Shown: piece by piece, positions 6,293-12,654 of the stretch
Position numbering within the stretch: position 1 is the first letter of the stretch
How the letters are laid out: the number at the start of each line of letters is the position of its first letter
Assembly: GCA_964360835.1 (NCBI GenBank)
Contig: CAYHYG010000023.1
Location: forward strand, 1-15,899
Direction of reading: 5' to 3'
Source of the DNA: CAYHYG01 sp964360835
Lineage (GTDB): Bacteria > Patescibacteriota > Patescibacteriia > UBA1558 > 2-01-FULL-52-15
DNA: 15,899 bases
Position numbers and translations under genes: made by a program
Notes under the pieces: model-generated
The model's database searches: none
What the model saw: only the letters and a program-made list of their open reading frames with translations
Told to the model about the DNA's origin: nothing

Positions 6293-6676
6293 CTAACCTC
6301 CGCGATCATCTAGTTGGAGTACTCCGGTGATCAGTCGGTTATGATCTGTCCGTTTGGCTGATGCCAGGTTGTCGCTCAAACGCTTGATCGTAGCGATCAA
6401 CCGCTTGCCACCGGGTTTTCCACTGAAGTGTTGTGCCAAACGCACAACCTCATGAATCTCCATGACATCAACCAACAAGATCTCTCGAGCCAGCTCGCGA
6501 AAGCTGCCAACATCGGTGGCAACTTCCAAGTCAGTCAGGCGAGACAACATCTTCTTCCTTGTCACCGGTCGCGATGTGTTGGACTGCGCACTCTGCCGCT
6601 GCTGAGAACGAATCTCCTTGACCATAGCCGCTGGTATTACCTTCGCCTTCTGTAATGCTTCCAAGATGTCATCCAT
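6293..6676 (-). CDS. Orphan 127-aa basic helical protein
   Basis: The ATG (complement of 6674-6676) follows GGGAG with a 6-nt spacer, a good Shine-Dalgarno. A minus-strand promoter lies at 6768-6797 and the bidirectional terminator follows the stop, so the unit is complete. The product has no membrane segment or signal peptide and looks mostly helical. It starts MDDILEALQKAKVIPAAMVKEI, has a basic stretch QQRQSAQSNTSRPVTRKK (about 25-42), an amphipathic region (SFRELAREILLVDVMEIHEVV) and a basic patch GKPGGKRLIATIKRL. The short helical opening and basic patches would suit a nucleic-acid- or protein-binding role, but that is inference. I do not recognise a family. Like the orphan at 2492-2818, it is on the minus strand and SD-led, unlike its neighbours. 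Confidence 0.75.
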   Translation of the reverse strand: MDDILEALQKAKVIPAAMVKEIRSQQRQSAQSNTSRPVTRKKMLSRLTDLEVATDVGSFRELAREILLVDVMEIHEVVRLAQHFSGKPGGKRLIATIKRLSDNLASAKRTDHNRLITGVLQLDDRGG

Positions 6677-6723
6677 GATGCTCTCCCTTTGGTGTAGTAG
6701 ACGGTAGTCTGTTCCAATATAGA

Positions 6724-6797
6724 GCTAACCGTATTTCAGTTAGCATTTTTCAAGTACGATAGTTTCTACTATTCCCATAGAATTGTACATCTGTCAA
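6724..6797 (-). promoter_or_regulatory. Promoter and leader hairpin of the 127-aa orphan gene
   Basis: On the minus strand, TTGACA (6797-6792), an 18-bp spacer and AATAGT (6773-6768, 4 of 6 consensus bases). The ~85-nt leader contains a hairpin GCTAAC/GTTAGC (6739-6744 with 6724-6729). On the plus strand the same hairpin is followed by ATTTTT, so it could also terminate stray transcription toward smc. Confidence 0.55.
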
Positions 6798-6835
6798 TAT
6801 TTACTCTTCTTTTTCTCCCCATTTAGCCAAAAAAG

Positions 6836-6844
6836 TGCTATAAT
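6836..6844 (+). promoter_or_regulatory. Extended -10 promoter of smc
   Basis: TGCTATAAT (TGn plus perfect TATAAT) with no recognisable -35. The predicted start at about 6851 leaves only about 6 nt before the ATG at 6857, so the mRNA would be leaderless or nearly so. Confidence 0.7.
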
Positions 6845-6856
6845 TTCGCGGTTACC

Positions 6857-9427
6857 ATGTATCTAGAAAGACTCGAAATCCAAGGCTTCAAATCATTCGC
6901 CAATTCGTCCGAATTGGTCTTTAACCGTGAACTGACATCTATAGTAGGGCCTAATGGCTCAGGCAAATCCAACATCGCCGACGCTATCCGCTGGGTCCTG
7001 GGCGAACAAAGTGTCAAACTGCTCCGCGGCAAACGTTCTGATGACGTTATATTCTCTGGTAGTGACAAGAAAGCCCGCCTAGGATTTGCCCAGGTTGATA
7101 TGTATTTGGATAATAGCGACCATCGGGCGCCGATCGATTATGAAAAAATTGTTATCAGCCGCAAAATTTACCGTGATGGTGAAAGCGAATATTTATTAAA
7201 CAATACCAAAGTCCGTCTGACCGATATCCAGATACTTTTGGCTAAGTCACGCATTGGGCAGAAATCCTACTCTGTCATTGGTCAGGGTACGGTGGATCAT
7301 CTGTTGACATTGTCGGCGCAAGAACGCAAAGATTTTTTTGATGAAGCTACTGGCGTCAAACAGTATCAGATGAAAAAAGAACAAGCGATTCATAAATTAT
7401 TAGCCACGCACGAAAATTTGATTCAAGGTGAACAAGTGTTACAAGAAATTACTCCCCGCCTTCGCTCTCTATCACGTCAGGTCAAACGTCTGGAGATCAA
7501 AGAAGAATTAGAAAAGAATCTGCATGAATCACAGACGCATTATTATTCCTATTTACAGAATACATTGCAGACAGAGTTGACTGGTGTGCGCAAAGATAAA
7601 ACCGAACAGGAACAAAAACTGAATAAAGCTAAGGTCGCCATGGAAGAATTACAGACTAAACTAGAACATCAGGGTGGCGGACCGAGTCGTTCGGAAGAAT
7701 TTGACCTATTACAAAGAAAGCTGACCGCACTTCAGGATGAATATAATTTATTGAGCCGTGAGAAAACCCGTCTCGAAGGCAGTCGTGACCTAGAACTGAT
7801 GAAAAGTGGCCAAAGTGATCTTGTCTGGCTCCAAGGTCGTCTGGACGTACTAAAGAATAAAAGACAGAAACTGGAAATTCAGCTGACCGAGGGTGAAAGT
7901 AGCCAACGCAGTCATCAGAAACAACGAGAATCATTGGAACGTCGCTGGCAAGAACTTACTACTGCTTGGAAAAAAACGGAAAATCTCCTGAGCCAACAAT
8001 CATCGCCAGAACGACAAGTAACTGAGCTGGTAGAAGAAGCGACTTATCTAGAGCAAGAAATTGATCGCTTACATCATCTGGTTACTGGCGGCGATAATTG
8101 GTCAGATCTACAACGCGGCTGGAATAGTTTTAGCCAACGACTACGTAAACTGATCGCTTCTATTCGTCATAAACCGACTGCTTCTCAGCATGAATTGATG
8201 ACTGAATTTCAAAAGTTATCACATGATCGTGATAGCCTACAAGCGGAATTGCAAACCATCCGACTGGATGAACAAAAACAGATCCATGAAGTAGAATCGC
8301 TCCACCGCCAACTCAAAGAAATTCAAGAAGAAAAAACAAAGTTGCAATCGCAAATGAATAGTCAAGGCTCAGGCGATGTGGACGGTAAACAGTTGCAGAT
8401 AATTCGTCAGAAACAGTTAGCGCTTGAACAGCAAATTGAAATCCTAAACAAGCAATTGGCCGAATTTCATTCGCTAGAAGAAGGTAAGAAACAACAAATC
8501 CTAGAATGGCAAAAATCCTACAGCCGCCTACAATATGATTTCAACCTACTCAGCAATGAAATCAATAAATATAATGTTGAGCTAGCTAAGCTGGAAACCC
8601 GTAACGAGGACCTTCAACGGGAAATTGGTGAAGAATTTCCTAATTTTCGGACTATCAAAGTCGCTCAGTTACAAGCCGAGGAAGTCCGTGCCAAAATCTT
8701 GGATTTGAAACGCCAATTAGCTATCGTCGGCGCCATTGATGACAGTACGCTCCAAGAATATCAAGAGGTCAAAGAGCGTCACGATTTCCTGACTCAGCAA
8801 ACTAGTGACTTGAATGAGGCCATCGGTTCCTTAAAAAAACTAATCAAGGAGCTTGATGAAACAATCGCCAAACAATTTAACGAAAATTTCGTCCATATCA
8901 ATTCCTATTTCAACAAGTATTTCAAAAAGTTGTTCAATGGTGGCACGGCCAAGTTGATCCTGGAAATGAAACAGCCAGCTGGTGATGAAAACTTGGTCAA
9001 CGAAGACGACGAGGATGATAACGATGATGAAGAAGAAATAGAAGATCGAAGCTTGAAGTTTGAATCACTCGAATATGGTATTGAGATTGTGGCCACGCCG
9101 CCAGGCAAGAAGCTCTCCGGCATTAATATGCTGTCCGGTGGTGAGAAGGCTCTGACAGCCATTGCACTGATCTCCGCCATCATTGCCAACAATCCTTCTC
9201 CTTTTGTCATGCTGGATGAGGTCGATGCCGCGCTCGATGAAGCTAACTCTATCCGTTTCGCCGATATTATCAGTGAGCTGTCTGACAAAACACAGTTCAT
9301 CGCGGTGACCCATAATCGTGCAACCATGCATAACGCCAAGATTCTCTACGGTGTGACGATGGGTGATGATGGTATTTCACGTCTGCTGTCGGTGAATTTC
9401 AGCGAGGCTGATCAGATCGCTGCCTGA
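6857..9427 (+). CDS. smc: SMC-family chromosome segregation ATPase, short form
   Basis: SMC proteins are coiled-coil ATPases that organise and segregate chromosomes. The N-terminal head starts MYLERLEIQGFKSF and carries Walker A GPNGSGKS at 31-38. The C-terminal head has the signature LSGGEKALTAIAL (near 759), Walker B FVMLDEVDAALDE (near 783) and the switch His in VTHNR. Between them, about 170-700, are two long Gln/Glu/Lys-rich coiled-coil arms. The protein is 856 aa; typical bacterial SMC is about 1150-1200 with a ~120-residue globular hinge. Only a short non-coil break is visible at the centre (about 405-445, LVTGGDNWSDLQRGW and the following basic stretch). A run of Asp/Glu (about 714-733) sits in the C-terminal head. 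RecN and SbcC are less likely because the head motifs are SMC-like. scpA and scpB are not in the window. Confidence 0.93.
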   Translation: MYLERLEIQGFKSFANSSELVFNRELTSIVGPNGSGKSNIADAIRWVLGEQSVKLLRGKRSDDVIFSGSDKKARLGFAQVDMYLDNSDHRAPIDYEKIVISRKIYRDGESEYLLNNTKVRLTDIQILLAKSRIGQKSYSVIGQGTVDHLLTLSAQERKDFFDEATGVKQYQMKKEQAIHKLLATHENLIQGEQVLQEITPRLRSLSRQVKRLEIKEELEKNLHESQTHYYSYLQNTLQTELTGVRKDKTEQEQKLNKAKVAMEELQTKLEHQGGGPSRSEEFDLLQRKLTALQDEYNLLSREKTRLEGSRDLELMKSGQSDLVWLQGRLDVLKNKRQKLEIQLTEGESSQRSHQKQRESLERRWQELTTAWKKTENLLSQQSSPERQVTELVEEATYLEQEIDRLHHLVTGGDNWSDLQRGWNSFSQRLRKLIASIRHKPTASQHELMTEFQKLSHDRDSLQAELQTIRLDEQKQIHEVESLHRQLKEIQEEKTKLQSQMNSQGSGDVDGKQLQIIRQKQLALEQQIEILNKQLAEFHSLEEGKKQQILEWQKSYSRLQYDFNLLSNEINKYNVELAKLETRNEDLQREIGEEFPNFRTIKVAQLQAEEVRAKILDLKRQLAIVGAIDDSTLQEYQEVKERHDFLTQQTSDLNEAIGSLKKLIKELDETIAKQFNENFVHINSYFNKYFKKLFNGGTAKLILEMKQPAGDENLVNEDDEDDNDDEEEIEDRSLKFESLEYGIEIVATPPGKKLSGINMLSGGEKALTAIALISAIIANNPSPFVMLDEVDAALDEANSIRFADIISELSDKTQFIAVTHNRATMHNAKILYGVTMGDDGISRLLSVNFSEADQIAA

Positions 9428-9431
9428 TCCA

Positions 9432-9486
9432 ACCTCCCCCGTCGCTTCGCTCCTCCCCTCCTTAGAAAGGAGGGGAAAGGGGTGGT
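9432..9486. repeat. Nested inverted repeat between smc and the PCD gene
   Basis: An inner perfect stem CCCCTCCTT/AAGGAGGGG (9455-9463 with 9467-9475) sits inside outer arms ACCTCCCC and GGGGTGGT (one mismatch). The asymmetric left side holds GTCGCTTCGCTCC. This looks like a dispersed palindromic repeat unit and may also act as a transcript-end hairpin for smc. Confidence 0.55.
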
Positions 9487-9507
9487 CTAAAAATTAAGAA
9501 GAGACTA

Positions 9508-9846
9508 ATGAACCTCTCCCAAACTCCCCTCACCCAAAAAAAATGCATCGTCTGCGAAATCGGCGGCCCAAGCTTACCCGCTGACCAAGCACAGGAATTA
9601 TTAAAACAAATCTCCGGTTGGGAAATTAAATCGGACGGACATATCTGGAAAACCTTCAAACAGGCGGATTATTTGCAGACTCTAGAATTTGTAAATAAAG
9701 TCGGTCAGTTGGCCGAATCCGAAGGTCATCATCCGACGATTCATTTCACCTGGGGTAAGGCTGAGATAGAGTTGTGGACTCACGCGGTCAAGGGGCTATC
9801 GGAGAATGATTTTATATTAGCGGCAAAGATAGACGAGTTGGCATAG
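9508..9846 (+). CDS. Pterin-4a-carbinolamine dehydratase family protein
   Basis: The 112-aa protein matches the PCD/DCoH fold in size and motifs. EGHHPTIHFTWGKAEIELWTHAVKGLSENDF contains the catalytic histidines H74, H75 and H92, all present. The family dehydrates 4a-hydroxytetrahydropterin to recycle the cofactor of aromatic amino acid hydroxylases. Many bacteria carry it without such hydroxylases, and a Moco-related or regulatory role has been proposed for some homologues. No pterin-dependent enzyme is in the window, so the physiological role here is open. A short N-terminal extension has a CxxC pair (KKCIVCEIGG, C13 and C16), common in bacterial members. The gene lies 80 nt after smc across a palindromic repeat; a purine-rich AAGAAGAG precedes the ATG but is not a good SD. 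Confidence 0.88.
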   Translation: MNLSQTPLTQKKCIVCEIGGPSLPADQAQELLKQISGWEIKSDGHIWKTFKQADYLQTLEFVNKVGQLAESEGHHPTIHFTWGKAEIELWTHAVKGLSENDFILAAKIDELA

Positions 9847-9967
9847 CCGCCGATTGTCATATTCTCGACGAATGGAATGAGGAGAGATCTCACAGCCTTT
9901 GTAGTCATTGAGATCCCTCACCCAGGGTTCGGGAATATTCTTTCTCAAAAGTTTCATTGCTTAAGTA
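9847..9967. repeat. Possible degenerate dispersed repeat
   Basis: Two related halves, GAGAGATCTCACAGCC and GAGATCCCTCACCC, occur with GTCATATTCTCGACGAATGG and GGGTTCGGGAAT. Their style resembles the GTCATT...GAGATC-type intergenic repeats seen in many bacterial genomes. No ORF of note is present. The assignment is by resemblance only. Confidence 0.3.
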
Positions 9968-9996
9968 TTGACAATCTCCCCCATTTCTAGTAATCT
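9968..9996 (+). promoter_or_regulatory. Promoter of rpsP
   Basis: TTGACA (9968-9973), a 17-bp spacer and TAATCT (9991-9996). The start is predicted near 10003, which begins a perfect hairpin. Confidence 0.7.
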
Positions 9997-10002
9997 ACGC
10001 CC

Positions 10003-10074
10003 GTACATTGCTTAATGTACAGATATGTCATTCTCTTCCATGGCGCGAACCAGAGACCCCGCCTTCTGCGGGGT
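10003..10074 (+). promoter_or_regulatory. rpsP mRNA leader with two hairpins
   Basis: At the predicted 5' end is GTACATT-GCTT-AATGTAC (10003-10020), a perfect 7-bp stem. Further on is ACCCCGC-CTTCT-GCGGGGT (10056-10074), a perfect 7-bp GC stem not followed by T, so not a terminator on its own. The leader is about 114 nt, long for this genome, and could serve autogenous control by S16; that is inference. Confidence 0.55.
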
Positions 10075-10116
10075 AAATCGAAGAGACAGAATTAATTAAG
10101 TAATAAGAATACTCAC

Positions 10117-10530
10117 ATGGTCATGATTCGTTTTTCCCGTATGGGAAAGAAGAAACAGGTTTCTTTCCGACTCATCGTGTCGGATAAAGCCAAAGATACC
10201 AAAAACCGCTACTTGGAGTTAGTAGGAAACTACAATCCTCACACCAAGACAGCTGTGTTGAAAGCTGATCGCATCCAATATTGGATTGGTGTCGGTGCTC
10301 AACTCTCAAACTCGGTGAATAATCTCTTGGTTAAGGAAGGCGTCATCAAAGAAAAAAAGATGAAGTCGGTCAACATCACCAAGAAACGTCACGAGAAAAT
10401 CGAGAAAGCTAAGCCAGCTCCTGTAGTCGAGAAACCTGCTGAAGAAAAAGCAGAAGCCGAACCAGCAGCCACAGAAGCTGCTGCAGCCAAGACGACTGAA
10501 GTCAAAGCTGAAGAAACTCCAAAAGAATAA
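10117..10530 (+). CDS. rpsP: 30S ribosomal protein bS16
   Basis: The product is a small-subunit protein needed for early 30S assembly. Residues 1 to about 85 follow the S16 pattern: MVMIRFSRMGKKKQVSFRLI, SDKAKDTKNRYLELVGNYNP, then ADRIQYWIGVGAQLSNSVNNLL. The protein is 137 aa, longer than the usual 80-90, because of a tail of about 50 residues rich in Ala, Glu, Lys and Pro, probably disordered. ATG at 10117 is used; ATG at 10123 would remove two residues and fits the family about equally well. There is no Shine-Dalgarno. A promoter and a structured leader precede it and a perfect terminator follows, so it is monocistronic rather than joined to khpA. Confidence 0.96.
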   Translation: MVMIRFSRMGKKKQVSFRLIVSDKAKDTKNRYLELVGNYNPHTKTAVLKADRIQYWIGVGAQLSNSVNNLLVKEGVIKEKKMKSVNITKKRHEKIEKAKPAPVVEKPAEEKAEAEPAATEAAAAKTTEVKAEETPKE

Positions 10531-10534
10531 CTTC

Positions 10535-10564
10535 AAAAAAAACATCCTGCAGGATGTTTTTTTT
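10535..10564 (+). terminator. Perfect palindromic terminator after rpsP
   Basis: Eight A, CATCCTGCAGGATG, eight T: a completely symmetrical hairpin ending in an 8-T run, 4 nt after the stop codon. It could work in both directions. Confidence 0.93.
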
Positions 10565-10580
10565 GTAACATTATCAATGA

Positions 10581-10608
10581 TTGACAAATTATAAAATAAT
10601 GCTAGAGT
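10581..10608 (+). promoter_or_regulatory. Promoter of khpA
   Basis: TTGACA (10581-10586), a 16-bp spacer and TAGAGT (10603-10608) preceded by TGC (extended -10 type). The start is predicted near 10615. Confidence 0.65.
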
Positions 10609-10616
10609 ATATTTCA

Positions 10617-10634
10617 TGATTGTTTCGACAATCA
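10617..10634 (+). promoter_or_regulatory. 5'-end UUCG hairpin of the khpA mRNA
   Basis: TGATTGT-TTCG-ACAATCA is a perfect 7-bp stem capped by a UUCG tetraloop, beginning about 2 nt after the predicted transcription start and 27 nt before the ATG. Confidence 0.7.
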
Positions 10635-10661
10635 GACCTTAAAAAAGTAAGTAATAATGAC

Positions 10662-10988
10662 ATGGCAGAACGAGATCAGGAGTTTCTTGAATACGTCGTC
10701 AAGACTCTAGTCGATAATCCGAATGACGTTAGTATCGATCGTACGATCGATGAAATGGGTGTCCTGATGACACTCAAGGTCAACCCAGCCGATATGGGTC
10801 AGGTCATTGGCCGCGAAGGTCAGACCGCTCGCGCTTTGCGCACCTTGCTCCGCGTAGTCGGTGCCAAGAACAATTCTAGAGTAAATCTGAAGATCTACGA
10901 ACCAGAAGGTTCGCGCAGAAACCACGAGGCTTCTGCTAACGGCTCTATGGATTCTATGAATTCACCTGTCGAAGATCTGAAATTGTAA
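10662..10988 (+). CDS. khpA: KH-domain RNA-binding protein KhpA
   Basis: The 108-aa protein has the single KH domain of the KhpA/YlqC family: DQEFLEYVVKTLVDNPNDV at the start, then the GxxG RNA-contact loop G50-R-E-G53 in GQVIGREGQTARALRTLL. KhpA usually pairs with KhpB (Jag) and binds many RNAs in Gram-positives; its gene usually follows rpsP, as here. I chose ATG at 10662 because MAERDQEFLEYVV matches the family start. The frame is open back to TTG at 10620, but that lies inside the 5' hairpin. The last about 30 residues (NHEASANGSMDSMNSPVEDLKL) are polar and probably disordered. Upstream sequence lacks an SD. Confidence 0.93.
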   Translation: MAERDQEFLEYVVKTLVDNPNDVSIDRTIDEMGVLMTLKVNPADMGQVIGREGQTARALRTLLRVVGAKNNSRVNLKIYEPEGSRRNHEASANGSMDSMNSPVEDLKL

Positions 10989-11003
10989 ATCACAATATCA
11001 ATC

Positions 11004-11066
11004 AACAAAAGCCACACGAAAACCCGACGCACAGCGAAGGGCATAACGGTGGCTTTTGTTATTTGT
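11004..11066 (+). terminator. Long-loop terminator after khpA
   Basis: AACAAAAGCCAC (11004-11015) and GTGGCTTTTGTT (11049-11060) are a perfect 12-bp inverted repeat with a 33-nt loop, ending in T-rich sequence. The next promoter starts 10 nt later. Confidence 0.75.
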
Positions 11067-11069
11067 CGT

Positions 11070-11078
11070 TGCTATAAT
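11070..11078 (+). promoter_or_regulatory. Extended -10 promoter of the IMPase gene
   Basis: TGCTATAAT, the same nonamer as upstream of smc, without a clear -35. The ATG at 11088 is only 9 nt after it, so the start near 11085 would give a leaderless mRNA. Confidence 0.65.
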
Positions 11079-11087
11079 AGTCATATA

Positions 11088-11972
11088 ATGAAATTATCGA
11101 AACGGGCTTCTATCACTTTAACTTTGGCTCAAGAGGCGGGCAACTTATTGTTGGCCGAGGCTTCTATTATCCATAAAAGTAAAAAAGCTTCTAGTCATAT
11201 TAGTCACAAAAAAAATATTGGTACAGGTGAACAAGAAATTGTGACTACTGTAGATCGCCTTATTGACACGCTGATTATTAAAACAATACAAACTAACTTT
11301 CCAGGAGAATTCATATTAACCGAAGAATCGTACAAGAAAACTAGCGATAAAAAGAGGCTGAGGCAAAAAAATCTTTGGATTATAGACCCTATCGATGGCA
11401 GCGCTGATTTTTCACATTTTTTACTAGGCAGAAAACTTCAAAAAGGACAACGAAGTTTTTCTATCAGCATCGCTTGGGTAAAAAATAAGCAAGTGCAACT
11501 CGGAGTTGTGCATACTCCTCTATTATCAGAAACATGGGTAGCGGAGCAGAATCACGGTGCGTGGTATAAAAAAGATAAGACGGCCTGGAAAAAAATACGA
11601 ATGCATCCCATTAAATCTAGGCTTCTAACCGTGGCTCTGAATGGTCATGAGCGTGCAACCGGTGAAAATACTCATCGCCTAAACAATCATCGCCTTGTCT
11701 ATCATGGATCACTTGTTTACAGAATTGTTGGCACCGCCGTCGGCCACCATGACGCACTAATCTCATTCAACGGTGGCAGCAAGGAATGGGATGTGGCAGC
11801 CGCCGATATCATCGTCCAAGAAGCAGGCGGTCGATTACTTGACGGTCATAACCGTCCGCTTTGCTATAATAAAGCCGACCTAGTAAATCATACTCTATTA
11901 ATAGCTGGGCATTCTAAAACTATTAATACCCTTTTAAAGACAATCAACACTAAGAAAAACTTCAGCCAATAA
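11088..11972 (+). CDS. Inositol-monophosphatase-family phosphatase
   Basis: The 294-aa protein belongs to the Li-sensitive, Mg-dependent phosphatase family (IMPase/CysQ/FBPase-like). Metal-site motifs are present: ILTEES (E79, E80), WIIDPIDGSADFSH (D100, D103) and EWDVAAADIIVQEAGG (D235). The usual DPxDGT reads DGS, a conservative change. The substrate could be inositol phosphate, 3'-phosphoadenosine phosphate or a sugar phosphate; sequence reading does not decide. The frame is open back to GTG at 11049, but that start lies in the terminator stem and before the -10 box, so ATG at 11088 (MKLSKRASITLT) is preferred. trmD follows after 3 nt, implying one transcript. Lys/His-rich residues at about 28-45 are unusual for the family. 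Confidence 0.85.
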   Translation: MKLSKRASITLTLAQEAGNLLLAEASIIHKSKKASSHISHKKNIGTGEQEIVTTVDRLIDTLIIKTIQTNFPGEFILTEESYKKTSDKKRLRQKNLWIIDPIDGSADFSHFLLGRKLQKGQRSFSISIAWVKNKQVQLGVVHTPLLSETWVAEQNHGAWYKKDKTAWKKIRMHPIKSRLLTVALNGHERATGENTHRLNNHRLVYHGSLVYRIVGTAVGHHDALISFNGGSKEWDVAAADIIVQEAGGRLLDGHNRPLCYNKADLVNHTLLIAGHSKTINTLLKTINTKKNFSQ

Positions 11973-11975
11973 ACT

Positions 11976-12638
11976 ATGCGTTTTGATCTATTGACTATAT
12001 TCCCCCGCTCCCTTGATTCCTATTTTAACGAATCAATTCTTAAACGCGCGCAACAAAAAAAACTAATCACTATCACCACCCACGATATTAGGAGAAGCGC
12101 CACAGATAAACACCACACCGTTGATGACAAGCCCTATGGCGGTGGTGCTGGCATGGTGATGAAAGTAGACGTGGTCCACAGAGCCCTCAAAAGATTGTAC
12201 CCACGCAAAAATAAATCCACCCGCGTCATCCTGTTGTCCCCGCGTGGTAGCTTCTATACGCAAGCTGATGCTCAGAGATTAAAAAAATATAAACGTCTCA
12301 TCCTGATCGCTGGGCATTACGAAGCCATTGATGCACGCATCGAAGACTATGTCGATGAGATTCTATCTGTCGGTCCCTATGTTGTCACCGGAGGGGAATT
12401 ACCAGCAGCAATTATTATTGATTCAGTTGCCCGCTTGCTACCCGGCGTCGTAGGCAAAGAGGCCTCAATTGCCGACGAATCGTACACTCACCATGACACA
12501 CACGGATATACTATTGAATATCCTCACTACACTCGGCCGGAAATTTATAATGGCAAGAAGGTGCCTGACACCCTACTTTCAGGCAATCATGCCGCTATAG
12601 CCGCCTGGCGTCAAAAAAAATCAAGTACTATACAATGA
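11976..12638 (+). CDS. trmD: tRNA (guanine37-N1)-methyltransferase
   Basis: TrmD methylates G37 next to the anticodon to prevent +1 frameshifting; it is a SPOUT trefoil-knot enzyme. Motifs: DDKPYGGGAGMVMK (50-63), LLSPRG (86-91), LIAGHYEAIDARIEDYVDE (110-128), SVGPYVVTGGELPAAIIIDS (131-150), and YPHYTRPEIYNGKKVP then LLSGNHAAIAAWR. H114-Y-E replaces the common RYE. R153 corresponds to E. coli R154. The position equivalent to the catalytic-base D169 is E168 (SIADESY), with D167 beside it. The protein is 220 aa, shorter than the ~245-255 of E. coli type because the terminal helix after WRQKK is missing. rimM and rplS, its usual neighbours, are absent. It is probably co-transcribed with the IMPase gene. 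It ends in TGA. Confidence 0.94.
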   Translation: MRFDLLTIFPRSLDSYFNESILKRAQQKKLITITTHDIRRSATDKHHTVDDKPYGGGAGMVMKVDVVHRALKRLYPRKNKSTRVILLSPRGSFYTQADAQRLKKYKRLILIAGHYEAIDARIEDYVDEILSVGPYVVTGGELPAAIIIDSVARLLPGVVGKEASIADESYTHHDTHGYTIEYPHYTRPEIYNGKKVPDTLLSGNHAAIAAWRQKKSSTIQ

Positions 12639-12654
12639 CAGCTTTGACTCGATT

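Noticed and set aside
8905..9339. 144-aa minus-strand open frame rich in serine
   Set aside because: It is the antisense of the SMC acidic run and head motifs; the serine run mirrors Asp/Glu codons, and there is no RBS or promoter.
10056..10074. GC hairpin before rpsP as an intrinsic terminator
   Set aside because: No T-run follows on either strand; kept only as a leader structure.
10306..10617. 103-aa minus-strand open frame rich in Phe, Leu and Ser
   Set aside because: Antisense shadow of the S16 Lys/Glu/Ala tail; it crosses the rpsP terminator.
10620..10661. TTG start for khpA giving 14 more residues
   Set aside because: It falls in the 5' hairpin, and the extra residues do not belong to the family pattern, which starts at MAERDQEF.
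11049..11087. GTG start 39 nt before the chosen IMPase start
   Set aside because: It sits in the right arm of the khpA terminator and upstream of the TATAAT box, so it would not be transcribed from that promoter.
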